Counted from the stretch's first letter, positions 7,976 to 17,862 are shown. The stretch: DNA of 64,000 nucleotides from Bacteroides sp. GM023 (GCF_014750685.1 NZ_JAAXGE010000002.1:930001-994000), one strand, 5' to 3'. Translations and numbers: made by a program. The notes: generated from the letters alone by a model not told the origin.

Positions 7976-9217
7976 TTATTTTTTTAACGAATGGTGCCTG
8001 TCAATTGGAAAAGCTTTTCCCGCCCATGCCTTCTGAGATGTCCATTCCTCGGCCGGATCACTCCAGAAAGGATGTTCGGCAGGAAGTCCCAAAGGCAAGA
8101 AAACGAGTGAAGTCATATACAAGCTGCCATTATTAGTATAATAATTAGCCAGCTCCGGCTGATGTCCTGCAAAACCTAGTGTCAAGAATCCTTTATCATC
8201 AAAATTTCCATCTACCGAAAACATATTTCTCATGACTGCACTTAATGCACTCCGGATTTGTCCGTAAGTCAGTCCTTCGGGAAGACCATATTTCCAAGCA
8301 GCCAATGCCAATGATTGGAATGCTCCCATGCGGTAGGTTACGGAGCGCCCGAAAGCTGGAAATGTACCTTCCGGAGAAATAAGACGTTCTATGAATGTAT
8401 TAAAACGCTGCATGCGGCTGATTGCCAGTTTGTAGCTGATTGGAGTAGGAAAATGGTTCTTGCTGCACGTTTCCAATATCTCGATGTACATAGGATGAAT
8501 AACGAAAGAATTGTAATAATCCAATGAGAATTCTGCCCCGTCCGAATACCACCCGTCACTAAGATACCATTCATTTATTTTATTAAGGCCAGTAGTCAAG
8601 GCATAACCGTCCGGTTCTTCACCGACGGAAAGCAAGAAGGCTTCTACCATGCCACGAAACAGCAACCAGTTATTATATGCAGGACGGATGACGCGCACTT
8701 TCTTAAAACATTCAATATAACGTTCTTTTGTTGTAGCGTCTAGCTCTCCCCAAGTCGTCTTAGGGGCACGAATGAAGCTTTCCGCAAGATAAGCGGCATC
8801 TACCAAAAGCTGTTGATGTCCTTTCCACAACAAATAATCCAGACTCTGAGGATCAACTGCATTCTGATAAGCCTTCAAGGCCCACTCGCGTAATTGTTTG
8901 CGTTGCTTTCCTTCTGCCGTATTATCATCTGGTAACTCGAGCCAGGGAGAAATACCTGCCATCAACCGACCGAATGCCTCCATATAGGCTACTCGTTTGT
9001 CTCTTCCGTCCCACGTGGGACTTAACTCCAGTTGCATATTCTTTTGCAACTCGCCTTTACTCATATTCTCCAGAATGGGTTGTGCTATTTTGTAACATAA
9101 ATCAGTCCACTGTGTTCTGTCGTTTACCTGTTGATTTTTTTTCTTATCAGCGGCATTGATACTCAGGAAACAGAAAGGAATAAGAGCCAATAAAACAATT
9201 CTCAATTTCATAATCAT
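7976..9217 (-). CDS. DUF2264-family exported protein (alpha/alpha-barrel-like, glycan-related)
   Basis: 413 residues with a Sec signal peptide (LRIVLLALIPFCFLSINA). The body matches the DUF2264 family: WTDLCYKIAQPILENM, RVAYMEAFGRLMAGISPWLELP, NWLLFRGMVEAFLL, DGWYSDGAEFSLDYYNSFVIHPMYIEIL and the late GFAGHQPELANYYTNNGSLYM. This family is a helical toroid often found in PULs for uronic-acid-containing glycans. I have a vague memory of a link to beta-glucuronidase family GH154 but cannot confirm it. It follows the PL8 gene on the same strand after 172 bases and ends at the hairpin 7878-7945. A role as a glycosidase or lyase in the PUL is inferred. Confidence 0.8.
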   Translation of the reverse strand: MIMKLRIVLLALIPFCFLSINAADKKKNQQVNDRTQWTDLCYKIAQPILENMSKGELQKNMQLELSPTWDGRDKRVAYMEAFGRLMAGISPWLELPDDNTAEGKQRKQLREWALKAYQNAVDPQSLDYLLWKGHQQLLVDAAYLAESFIRAPKTTWGELDATTKERYIECFKKVRVIRPAYNNWLLFRGMVEAFLLSVGEEPDGYALTTGLNKINEWYLSDGWYSDGAEFSLDYYNSFVIHPMYIEILETCSKNHFPTPISYKLAISRMQRFNTFIERLISPEGTFPAFGRSVTYRMGAFQSLALAAWKYGLPEGLTYGQIRSALSAVMRNMFSVDGNFDDKGFLTLGFAGHQPELANYYTNNGSLYMTSLVFLPLGLPAEHPFWSDPAEEWTSQKAWAGKAFPIDRHHSLKK

Positions 9218-9389
9218 TCTTCTTAAATAACTGAATACATATAATTAAGATATTAATGTATGGCAAAATAGCACCATTTATTTTTATCTTATCTGACTAA
9301 ATAGTCCTTAATAGTTGCACTTATTTTCCGAATCATCCACATCGCTGATGGGATGCCGAAATAAAGGCAAAAATTCTCGGACTCGAAGT

Positions 9390-11549
9390 TTAAAATTGGA
9401 AATTTAACTTTTTAGAAGCGCCGGAATATATTCCGCTATTTCTGAAATTGCAAGTAGCTTTATTTGTTTTTGAGGATTTTCTCGGCATGCAGATTTCTAT
9501 TTCTATAGTAGATTGTGCTTGTTTGGGATCAGCTATATGAACATCTACTTTATTTTCGCCTTTATCCTTGATCATAAGTGCGCAGCCTTCGCTTACTTCA
9601 ACAGATATGTCTTTACTCTTGAATTTTCCTGCTTTGTAGAATATCATCTGCCAGATACCGAGCTTTTTATTTTTAACAATTTGTAGGTCTTCCGTATTAG
9701 ATAAGATTTCAATATTCTTACTTTTTTCATACTTTTTCATCTCGGCTGCAGTCTGTTTGTTGGGAACCACTATGTAAGCATAGTTGGCATTAGAAGGATT
9801 TTTTCCATGATTAAAACCTACTGTGAAAATATCTGCCTCTTGAGATTGCTTCGAAGCTGTGTTATTGATGTCATACCAATTACCGGTTTGTGTCTGATTA
9901 CTTACAAAGATCTTTTTTCTTTCGGGGAATAAATAACCTATTTTATTATGAAGTATCCAGTCTGCTTCTATATGCTTTGAAGAACTTTGTTCCAAATGTG
10001 ATGTTTTTTTTCCAACGGAGAATATAATTTCTTTTTGGGAGAGCAAACTTTGGTTCACTGTTGTGAATATTTCCTCGGGAGATGTGGAATAGATACCTGT
10101 TCCAAGACATACAACTTCATCGTCGAAGAAAAACCAGGCCTTTTTGGCTTTTGTATTAATGTTGGCATAATTATCTGTGTAGGAATAGGCGGATGCACCG
10201 TAAATACTGTCGGATACTCCTCCGGCAAAGGTAGAAGTGCCTCGCGTTTGCCAACTGCTTTTGGCCATTGGTATTTTATTCATTTGCGGAGCGGTAACTC
10301 CGGGAATACGGGTCCAATTCCACACAGGAAATATATTTGCATATTCATTACCGTCCACTACTATGTTGGTGCAGCCGTCGGACATGAAATAGGTTTTTAG
10401 GTTTTCTCTGTTTCCGTATTCGCAACGCATCGTACGGTTGGATACCATACGCACATCGAAGGTATAGTCAGGACGTACGTGCAGAGTATAGTCACCGCGG
10501 AAATAATGGGTGTGTTTGGACTGTAACGCATAGTTGGCGGCTTCTTCCCCTTTCAGGCGTTTGATTATTGCCTTAAATTCCTCACCATGTGTGGGATCCA
10601 GTTCAATCATGCGTTTAGCAAATAAAATTGTGTTTGTTTTTTTTGTAACTCCCGGACGACTGACTCCTCTTCCGAGTACGTCGAATAACATGTATTGTCC
10701 TCTTATGGTCGAATAATAAGTTTCACGCATAAATTTGCTCAATATTGCTAATTTTGTCTCAGGTATGGCATATTGGGTGCTTTTGGTGTACATAGCTATC
10801 TGAGTGATACCTTTCAGGATTTCGTCTCCATATCCTCCGATATAAAGTTGGACTCCGTGCTGAAAATAGCTGTTATCATGCTGAAATCCTTCTTTGGTTG
10901 TATAAGCGATGGGGCTATATGCATTTTCAATCGCGATTTTTAAGTCCGTATCATTTTTACTCAGGCAAGAACGATATATCCAGTGTAAAGCTATATCAGT
11001 GCGGTTCGCTCCGGTCCATTTGGAAGGATGTCCGCCATCTTCTTTGATTCTTTTTAAAAGTTTGTTTTCCAATACGGTGGGAAGGTGCTGCTCTCCGGTT
11101 CGCATTTGTATAAGTAATATTCCTAGACATTGTGGCTCGGCTATTTGATTATACCACCAGTTATGGCACCATGGATTACGTTCATGCCAGTATTCCAGCC
11201 CTTTCTGTATTTTAGCAAATAATAGTCTGTCTTTATAATATTTGTTTTTGGGATTCGTATATGCAAAAACGAAATCATACAAACGTTCGAGGTGTGTCAT
11301 CGGGGGCCAATTAGTACGTTGTATGCTACTGTAATCTACATCAGTGAAAGAACCGTCTTTGTTGTTGTATTTTTCTAGCGCTTCTTCAATATGAGGATTT
11401 TGAGCAAAATCTTGTCTGATTTTCTTCATTAATACTTCAAATTCATCGTGACTGTTGGTGTAGACATTCTCGCTGAGATATGCTTTTGCGGAAAAAAGAT
11501 TACTAGTAATAAGTAATGTGACAAAAATAAAACGAATAGTGATTTTCAT
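9390..11549 (-). CDS. PL8 polysaccharide lyase, chondroitinase AC type
   Basis: 719 residues from ATG 11549, where a signal peptide begins (MKITIRFIFVTLLITSNLFS); the open frame extends to 11663 without a plausible leader. An N-terminal alpha-toroid (about 30-340) is followed by beta-sandwich domains. The catalytic set of Pedobacter heparinus chondroitinase AC as I recall it (His225, Tyr234, Arg288, Arg292, Glu371) is present at His231, Tyr240, Arg294, Arg298 and Glu377, a constant +6 offset (motifs HGVQLYIGGY, RGVSR, CEYGN). PL8 enzymes beta-eliminate at uronic acids in chondroitin, hyaluronan or xanthan. Divergent from the GH105 gene. The exact substrate is uncertain. Confidence 0.9.
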   Translation of the reverse strand: MKITIRFIFVTLLITSNLFSAKAYLSENVYTNSHDEFEVLMKKIRQDFAQNPHIEEALEKYNNKDGSFTDVDYSSIQRTNWPPMTHLERLYDFVFAYTNPKNKYYKDRLLFAKIQKGLEYWHERNPWCHNWWYNQIAEPQCLGILLIQMRTGEQHLPTVLENKLLKRIKEDGGHPSKWTGANRTDIALHWIYRSCLSKNDTDLKIAIENAYSPIAYTTKEGFQHDNSYFQHGVQLYIGGYGDEILKGITQIAMYTKSTQYAIPETKLAILSKFMRETYYSTIRGQYMLFDVLGRGVSRPGVTKKTNTILFAKRMIELDPTHGEEFKAIIKRLKGEEAANYALQSKHTHYFRGDYTLHVRPDYTFDVRMVSNRTMRCEYGNRENLKTYFMSDGCTNIVVDGNEYANIFPVWNWTRIPGVTAPQMNKIPMAKSSWQTRGTSTFAGGVSDSIYGASAYSYTDNYANINTKAKKAWFFFDDEVVCLGTGIYSTSPEEIFTTVNQSLLSQKEIIFSVGKKTSHLEQSSSKHIEADWILHNKIGYLFPERKKIFVSNQTQTGNWYDINNTASKQSQEADIFTVGFNHGKNPSNANYAYIVVPNKQTAAEMKKYEKSKNIEILSNTEDLQIVKNKKLGIWQMIFYKAGKFKSKDISVEVSEGCALMIKDKGENKVDVHIADPKQAQSTIEIEICMPRKSSKTNKATCNFRNSGIYSGASKKLNFQF

Positions 11550-11794
11550 ATTTTTATTATTAAAAATGACGGGTACAAATATCATTAGAAAAATAGGAAT
11601 GTATGTACCCATTTTATCTTTTAAGAGGGAGAAGTTTGTCCGTTGGGGGCAAGATAGGTGCAATATTGTTTGATTATGTGTCTTTATTGTGTATTCATAT
11701 AAAATAGTGCAATAAGTTGGAGCGTGAAGATAGGTGTTTTTTGAAAAATATGTTTTTCTTTATCGCATAATTGAAAATTGATAAATTGAATTGT

Positions 11795-12916
11795 ATGAAA
11801 AAGGTGCTATTCTCTTTTATTGTTTTGTCTATAATGAGTATTTGCTCTTGGGGACAAGATGTTTTTAGTAATTCGGAAATAAAGTCGGTAATGAAGCGTG
11901 TAGCCGATTGGCAGATTGCCAATCCGGCTGAAGGAGCGGAACATGACGACTTGAGTTGGACGCATGCTGCTTTGTATATGGGAATGATTGACTGGGCGGA
12001 ATTGACGGAAAAAGAAGATGGAGATAACAGGTATTATAAATGGTTGAGAAGTATAGGCAGGCGTAATGCTTGGCAGGTGGGGAAATATATGTATCATGCG
12101 GATTTCATAGCAGTGGGGCAAGTTTTTATAGATATGTATCGTAAATATGGAGATCGGAACATGTTGCTTCCGACGATGGCACGCACTGAGTTTGTCATTA
12201 ATCATCCATCGTCTAGTACGCTTAAATTAGACTATGGAAATATGGAAACATTGGAGCGTTGGTCATGGTGCGACGCGTTGTTTATGGCTCCTCCCGTATA
12301 TGCCAAAATGTACATGCTGACACATGATTGGAAGTATGTCAATTTTCTGAATCAAGAATATAGAGCTGCTTATGATTATTTGTTTGATAAAGAAGAGCAA
12401 CTATTTTATCGTGATCACCGTTATTTCGGTAAAAAAGAAGCTAATGGCAAAAAAGTGTTTTGGGGACGTGGAAATGGCTGGGTCTTGGGAGGACTTTGTG
12501 AGATATTGCAAACATTGCCTCGTAATAATATGCATCGTGAGTTTTATCAAGACTTGTTTGTGCGTTTGGCCAACCGTGTTGCTTCATTGCAGGGAGAAGA
12601 CGGATATTGGCATGCTAGCTTGCTTGATCCGAAATCTTATCCTTCACCTGAAACTAGTGCAACCGGGTTCATCGTATATGCTTTAGCGTATGGAGTTAAT
12701 GAGGAGTTGCTGGATAAAGAACATATGATGCCTATCATAAAAAGAGGATGGGAAGCTTTGGTGAAAGCTGTTGAAAAGGATGGAAAATTGGGGTATGTAC
12801 AACCTATCGGTGCTGATCCTAAAAAAGTGACTCGGAAGATGACAGAGGTTTATGGAGCGGGTGCCTTTCTACTTGCCGGCAATCAAATGTATAGGTTGGT
12901 TCAAAAGATTCTATGA
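11795..12916 (+). CDS. GH105 unsaturated uronyl hydrolase
   Basis: 373 residues from ATG 11795, with signal peptide KKVLFSFIVLSIMSICSWGQ; an upstream in-frame start at 11771 is less likely. The (alpha/alpha)6-barrel pattern fits GH105: WTHAALYMGMIDWAEL, HADFIAVGQVFIDMY, WSWCDALFMAPPVYA with Asp160 equivalent to the catalytic Asp143 of YteR, then GRGNGWVLGGL and SPETSATGFIVYALAYG. The enzyme hydrates the double bond of delta-4,5-unsaturated uronates at the non-reducing end and so releases them. Such ends are produced by the PL8 lyase transcribed divergently from the same intergenic region. GH105 usually serves pectin, ulvan or arabinogalactan glucuronate, so its presence beside GH88 is notable. 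Confidence 0.88.
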   Translation: MKKVLFSFIVLSIMSICSWGQDVFSNSEIKSVMKRVADWQIANPAEGAEHDDLSWTHAALYMGMIDWAELTEKEDGDNRYYKWLRSIGRRNAWQVGKYMYHADFIAVGQVFIDMYRKYGDRNMLLPTMARTEFVINHPSSSTLKLDYGNMETLERWSWCDALFMAPPVYAKMYMLTHDWKYVNFLNQEYRAAYDYLFDKEEQLFYRDHRYFGKKEANGKKVFWGRGNGWVLGGLCEILQTLPRNNMHREFYQDLFVRLANRVASLQGEDGYWHASLLDPKSYPSPETSATGFIVYALAYGVNEELLDKEHMMPIIKRGWEALVKAVEKDGKLGYVQPIGADPKKVTRKMTEVYGAGAFLLAGNQMYRLVQKIL

Positions 12917-13089
12917 AGTCAACGGACATGGTGTACATGTAATGATATGGTTGTATATGAAATCAATGCAATTCCTACGTATATCTCTGTTATAGGTAAT
13001 ATTCCTTCTTACTTTTTTTTAATGAAATGTAACCGGTTTTTAAAAATATTTTCATACCTTCGTTTATCAAACATCTAATACACACTTCA

Positions 13090-16000
13090 ATGATTCGATT
13101 AAAGTACTATCTTGTATTATCTTTATTACTGTTTCCTAGCTGCTTTTATGGACAGTTCTTTAAGAGATTAGGAATGAAAGACGGTCTTTCTAATCCTTCC
13201 GTATTGGCTATTTATCAGGATACGTTGGGACGTATGTGGTTTGGTACTAATGAAGGCGTTAATATATATGATGGTAAACAGATTCATCAGTGTAAATCTT
13301 ATGTGGTTGGGCAATCTCAACAAGTAAAATTGATAAACGGTTCGATAAATCAGATTGTCGGCGATTCGCTGGGAAATATTTATATACGTAATAATCATGC
13401 ATTACTTAGATATGACATACGTAATGAAAAATTGGAAGAAATACGCTCTTCCAGAGTAAGTTCTGTAGCCTCTATTAATCGAAAAATATGGTGTGCTATG
13501 GGAGATTCATTATTTAAATATGATTGCAATAGAGATTCATTACATTTTTTTCGTAAACTGAATACATCTACTATTTGGTGTTTGGAGAAACAAGGAGAAA
13601 AACTTTGGATTGGAACCAGTAAAGGACTGTATGTGCTTGAAAACGATTTGGTCAAATGTGTGCTTCCAAAGATTGAAATCTTTAGATTATTTGTTAGCAG
13701 TCATAATGAATTATGGGTTGCTTCGCGTATGAAAGGTTTGTATCGTATTAATCAGGAGGGAGAAATTAGAAAAGAGGAACATTCTTCCACTCGTGTGGTA
13801 AGTGAGCAAATACGGGGCTTTGTAGAAGATGATAAACAGAATATATGGTTTGGGACATTTGACGGATTACAGGTATATAATCCTTATTTGGACACATACT
13901 CTGTTTATCGTCCCGGTTATATATTGGGGGCTTTAGAGCACCAGTCTGTTTTTTCTTTATATAAGGATAACCAGGGAACTATCTGGATAGGAACATATTA
14001 TGGCGGAGTCAATTATTTTAATCAATCCAAAGATGTGTTTCATTATTATCCGTACAAAAAAATAAGTGAGGGAGGATTGAGCTTTCCTATTGTAGGACAG
14101 ATGGTGGAAGATAAGGACCATAATCTCTGGATTTGTACTGACGGAGGTGGGGTTAATTGTTTGAACCGAAAAAATAAGACTTTTACATATTATATGGCTT
14201 CTGGTGGAAATTCTATCATACATAATAATGTGAAGAGTATTACTTATGATAAAAAACGTGATCACGTATATATAGGTACATATACCGGAGGACTAAGTCG
14301 TTACGACCGGAAAAGCGGAAAGTTTCATAATTATCTTGAGGCATTTGAAAGAATAGGAAAAGGGCCGGGGCAAATTATCTATCATGTGTTGTTTAAGGAC
14401 GGCTGGTTGTATGTTTCTGCTCGTAATGGTTTTTGGAGGATGAATCCTGATACAAATGAATTCCAAATTTTGGATAACGAAAAACTGTTTTTGACGTTTG
14501 AAATAGATAAACAAGGATATATTTGGTTGACTACAGGTTTTGAACTGTACAAAATCAAAGTGGATGGTGGAAAACGCCTGGAAGTGAAGCAGATGACTGA
14601 ACGGAAAGTGAAGATTACGAAAATTATGGAAGCGTCCGATGGTACTATTTATATTTCCACATTGGGAAATGGGGTTTATGTATATAATTATGATAAAGAA
14701 AAATGGTCGCATCATACCGTGGAATCGGATAATTTATTAAGTGATTTTTGCTATAATATAGTAGAAACGCCTAATAACAACATCTTGTTGTCCAGTGATA
14801 AAGGATTATCTATTTATTCTTCTTTCAATCATTCGATTTATTCTATTGAACTGGGGCTTAGAGGAGGAATATCGGCTGTGGCAGAGGGGTGTGGCTTATG
14901 GGCGGCAACTGACGGTCAGATTTATGTAGGAGGGGTAGATGGAATGATTTCTTTCAGGGAGGAAGATTTATATGTGGAGAATGAGACTGTACCCAGGCTT
15001 TATTTTTCCGAACTGCTGATTAATGATGTTAGAATTGACCCCGGAGATGATTCTGAAGTGTTGGAGGAAGCGTTACCTTTTACGGGTAAGCTTGATTTAT
15101 CTTATAAGCAAAATAACTTGGCGATTCTTTTTTCCAGTTCCAACTATGTGGAACATGAAAGAAATGTGAGGTTTTTCTATAAATTAGAGGGATTTGATGA
15201 CGATTGGAAATCTACCGAACAGTTACGTTTAAAATATACGAATCTGCCTTCTGGTAATTATGTCTTGAAAGTGCGTGAGTTGAAAAATAAAATGCAAGGG
15301 GGAGAATATAATGAGATTGCACTTACTATTAAGATACATCGTCCGTGGTTTGCCACATGGGGGGCTTTTATTTTTTATTTTATTATCGTATCATTTATAC
15401 TGTATGGTATTTGGCGAGTAATAGCCAAGCGCAGAGCTTTGGCCTTATCGTTGGTGAAAGAGAAAGATGAGAAAATGCGGATAGAGGAAATGAATAAGAT
15501 GAAATTGCGTTTCTTTACTAATATATCACATGAGTTCCGCACTCCTTTAACTTTGATTATCGGGCAGATAGAGATGATGTTGCAAATGGAGAAATTGTCT
15601 CCCGTTGTGACTAAACGTATACAGGCGGTATATAGGAATGCGATGAATTTGCGAATCTTGATAACAGAACTTCTTGATTTTAGAAAACAGGAACAAGGAT
15701 TTATGAAGTTGAAAGTAGAATGTGTAGATGTGGTTCCTTTTATAAAAGATATATATAGATCCTTTGTTGAATTGGCACGTAGGAAAGACATAACTTTTAC
15801 ATTTGAATCTATGGACGAAAAGATTGATTTGTGGTTTGATCCGCAGCAAATGCAAAAGGTGTTGTTTAATCTTTTATCAAATGCTTTTAAATATACTCCC
15901 GAAAGTGGAAATGTAAAAATAACTATCAAGAGGGTGCGTCAGATAGTTGAGATTGCTGTGGCTGATACCGGTTGTGGAATCCCGAACGAGGATTTGTCGA

Positions 16001-17100
16001 AAATATTTGAACGTTTTTACAGAGGAGACGAAGTGCTGCCTGACGCAGTTCAGGGAAGTGGGATTGGATTGGCGTTCACAAAGGCTATGGTAGAGGCACA
16101 TAAAGGGAGTATAAAGGTGGAGAGTGTGTGGAATGAAGGGAGTTGTTTTAAAATAGAGTTACTTACGGGAAATTCCCATTTTACTAGGGAGGAGTTGGAT
16201 CATGGACGGAGCATTCTTTCTTCGTCTGACTGGGCAGAGGTGCTTAAGGTAGAAAATTTATTATTGCAGGAAAAGCAGACGGAACTCGTGATTAGTGATA
16301 TTGTGGATAAGGAAGATGAGATTGAACTAAAAGTAAAACCGGTTATTTTGCTGGTGGAAGACAGTGAAGAAGTGATGGAACTTCTGGTGTCTATCTTTTC
16401 GTCCGTTTATACCGTTTATAAAGCAGATAACGGACAGGCAGGATATGAACAGGCTTTGAGGATTCATCCGGATATAGTAGTGAGTGATGTAATGATGCCT
16501 GTAATGTCCGGTAAAGAGATGTGCTATAAAATAAAGAATTGTTTGGAGCTGGCGTACGTTCCGGTTGTGTTGTTGACAGCCCAAGCATCAGATGATCATA
16601 CTATAGAGGGATATGTGTTTGGAGCGGATGCTTATATAACGAAACCCTTTAATGTTAAACTTTTATTGGCTTGTTGTAGTAATCTGTTGAAAAGCAGGCG
16701 CGTCTTATTGGATAAGGTGGCTCGGAAAGAAAAAACTATGTCGCAAGAAACCAGGGGATTGAGTGTGTCTGATCAGAGAATCCTGGATACAGCCACGGAT
16801 ATTATTAAACGAAATTTTGACAATTCCGATTTTGATATGAATACGTTGGCTTCGGAATTGCATATGGGACGTAGCAAGATGTTTGCTCGTATAAAGGAGG
16901 TGACAGGGCTGACACCTAATGAATTTGCGTTAAAATTAAAATTGGAAGAAGCATTACGAATGTTACAGGAAGAACCTCAGTATAATATTTCGGAGATCTC
17001 TTACAGTTTGGGCTTTACTTCTCCACGTTATTTCAGCCGTTGTTTCAAAGCGTTTTATGGAGTATCTCCCTTGACCTATAGAAAAGGTCCCGAACTTTAG
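13090..17100 (+). CDS. hybrid two-component system sensor/regulator (HTCS)
   Basis: 1336 residues in one polypeptide. Order: signal peptide (1-20); periplasmic beta-propeller repeats (about 25-640, with WFGT, WIGT and WICTDGG turns); a Y_Y_Y domain (about 660-750, YKLEGFDDDWKST); a membrane helix (about 757-779); a histidine kinase with phospho-acceptor His814 (ISHEFRTPL), N-box NLLSNAFKYTP and G-box DTGCGIP; a receiver domain with Asp1133 (VSDVMMPVMSG); and an AraC-type DNA-binding domain at the C-terminus. Members of this class bind an oligosaccharide directly in the periplasm and activate the local PUL. It sits between the GH105 gene and the cupin and is the only specific regulator in the locus. 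Confidence 0.96.
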   Translation: MIRLKYYLVLSLLLFPSCFYGQFFKRLGMKDGLSNPSVLAIYQDTLGRMWFGTNEGVNIYDGKQIHQCKSYVVGQSQQVKLINGSINQIVGDSLGNIYIRNNHALLRYDIRNEKLEEIRSSRVSSVASINRKIWCAMGDSLFKYDCNRDSLHFFRKLNTSTIWCLEKQGEKLWIGTSKGLYVLENDLVKCVLPKIEIFRLFVSSHNELWVASRMKGLYRINQEGEIRKEEHSSTRVVSEQIRGFVEDDKQNIWFGTFDGLQVYNPYLDTYSVYRPGYILGALEHQSVFSLYKDNQGTIWIGTYYGGVNYFNQSKDVFHYYPYKKISEGGLSFPIVGQMVEDKDHNLWICTDGGGVNCLNRKNKTFTYYMASGGNSIIHNNVKSITYDKKRDHVYIGTYTGGLSRYDRKSGKFHNYLEAFERIGKGPGQIIYHVLFKDGWLYVSARNGFWRMNPDTNEFQILDNEKLFLTFEIDKQGYIWLTTGFELYKIKVDGGKRLEVKQMTERKVKITKIMEASDGTIYISTLGNGVYVYNYDKEKWSHHTVESDNLLSDFCYNIVETPNNNILLSSDKGLSIYSSFNHSIYSIELGLRGGISAVAEGCGLWAATDGQIYVGGVDGMISFREEDLYVENETVPRLYFSELLINDVRIDPGDDSEVLEEALPFTGKLDLSYKQNNLAILFSSSNYVEHERNVRFFYKLEGFDDDWKSTEQLRLKYTNLPSGNYVLKVRELKNKMQGGEYNEIALTIKIHRPWFATWGAFIFYFIIVSFILYGIWRVIAKRRALALSLVKEKDEKMRIEEMNKMKLRFFTNISHEFRTPLTLIIGQIEMMLQMEKLSPVVTKRIQAVYRNAMNLRILITELLDFRKQEQGFMKLKVECVDVVPFIKDIYRSFVELARRKDITFTFESMDEKIDLWFDPQQMQKVLFNLLSNAFKYTPESGNVKITIKRVRQIVEIAVADTGCGIPNEDLSKIFERFYRGDEVLPDAVQGSGIGLAFTKAMVEAHKGSIKVESVWNEGSCFKIELLTGNSHFTREELDHGRSILSSSDWAEVLKVENLLLQEKQTELVISDIVDKEDEIELKVKPVILLVEDSEEVMELLVSIFSSVYTVYKADNGQAGYEQALRIHPDIVVSDVMMPVMSGKEMCYKIKNCLELAYVPVVLLTAQASDDHTIEGYVFGADAYITKPFNVKLLLACCSNLLKSRRVLLDKVARKEKTMSQETRGLSVSDQRILDTATDIIKRNFDNSDFDMNTLASELHMGRSKMFARIKEVTGLTPNEFALKLKLEEALRMLQEEPQYNISEISYSLGFTSPRYFSRCFKAFYGVSPLTYRKGPEL

Positions 17101-17223
17101 AATATAGATTTTATTTTGTTCATATCGATTTCTTCTTCTGGCTTTTATCTTAAGGTCATGTCTGAACTATGTTTTTTTTGTATGCAGTTGTTTTAGTCGA
17201 GAAAAGTCTGATCGGTGATTCAT

Positions 17224-17253
17224 TGTCTGATTTGTGGCACTCTTTGTCTGAAA
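17224..17253 (+). promoter_or_regulatory. putative HTCS operator, site A (cupin promoter)
   Basis: The sequence TGTCTGATTTGTGGCA (17224-17239), four bases, then TTGTCTGAA, is shared with site B upstream of the first SusC (TGTCyGrTTTGTGGCA, four bases, TTGT). GTCTGA also recurs at 17160, 17206, 17225 and 17246. A -7-like TTTATTTG lies at 17311-17318, 87 bases after the motif start. In site B the same distance is 88 bases. Matching sequence and matching geometry upstream of two genes of one PUL fit binding by the AraC domain of the HTCS. This is inference. Confidence 0.6.
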
Positions 17254-17338
17254 GGATGAAATGTGCCGCTGTTTGGATAATATTGCCTCCTTTTGTTGCC
17301 TGCTAAACGCTTTATTTGCAAAAAAAGATTATAGAATA

Positions 17339-17779
17339 ATGAAAAAGAAGATTCTTTTAGTATTTACGATTCTATCTGTAATTCCAAATTTGTATGCTAT
17401 GGAATCAATGACAGGACAACCGGTTAAGAAAACAAGAAGTGCGACTTTTGTCTATGAGAAAGAGAAAGCGTGGGAACCGGCAGGCGATGGCGTTACCCGG
17501 CAGATTATGGGTTATGACGGGCAGGCGATGTTGGTGAAAGTTAAATTTGAGAAGGGTGCAATAGGTACTCCCCATACTCATTATCATACACAGGTAACTT
17601 ATGTGGTGAGTGGAAAATTTGAGTTTACCGTAGGAGATGAGAAGCAGATAGTGGCTGCCGGGGATGGTATTTACATAGAACCGGATGTTATGCATGGTTG
17701 TGTATGTTTGGAGGCAGGTGTGCTTATTGATAGTTTTGCTCCGATGCGCGCTGATTTTCTGGTTAAATCTGAACCTTGA
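17339..17779 (+). CDS. KdgF-like cupin with signal peptide (unsaturated uronate linearisation)
   Basis: 146 residues from ATG 17339. Cleavable signal peptide KKKILLVFTILSVIPNLYAM, then a single cupin barrel. The metal site shows as PHTHYHTQVTYVVSG and the second cupin motif as EPDVMHG. The ending IDSFAPMRADFL resembles the KdgF ending (VFSPPREDFL-like). KdgF converts delta-4,5-unsaturated galacturonate or mannuronate monomers to the open 4-deoxy-5-keto form. Known KdgF is normally cytoplasmic; this one appears exported. It sits between the HTCS and SusC genes of a lyase-rich PUL and has its own putative operator, which supports the role. Confidence 0.75.
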   Translation: MKKKILLVFTILSVIPNLYAMESMTGQPVKKTRSATFVYEKEKAWEPAGDGVTRQIMGYDGQAMLVKVKFEKGAIGTPHTHYHTQVTYVVSGKFEFTVGDEKQIVAAGDGIYIEPDVMHGCVCLEAGVLIDSFAPMRADFLVKSEP

Positions 17780-17793
17780 ATAGGTAGTAAAAC

Positions 17794-17824
17794 TGTCCGG
17801 TTTGTGGCATGTATTGTTTCAGAA
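17794..17824 (+). promoter_or_regulatory. putative HTCS operator, site B (SusC promoter)
   Basis: TGTCCGGTTTGTGGCA (17794-17809), four bases, then TTGTTTCAGAA matches site A in 14 of the first 16 positions and in the TTGT placement. A further TGTCGGAT lies at 17840, 46 bases downstream of the first half-site. The start of the motif is 88 bases before the -7 box at 17882. Confidence 0.6.
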
Positions 17825-17862
17825 CACAATTTGTACACCTGTCGGATATTCGGTGGGCAGGC

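Noticed and set aside
11550..11663. Upstream start for the AC-type PL8 lyase
   Set aside because: It would put 38 non-signal residues before a clean signal peptide beginning at 11549.
11695..11922. 75-codon minus-strand frame at the start of GH105
   Set aside because: Overlaps the GH105 signal peptide and N-terminus, with no recognisable product.
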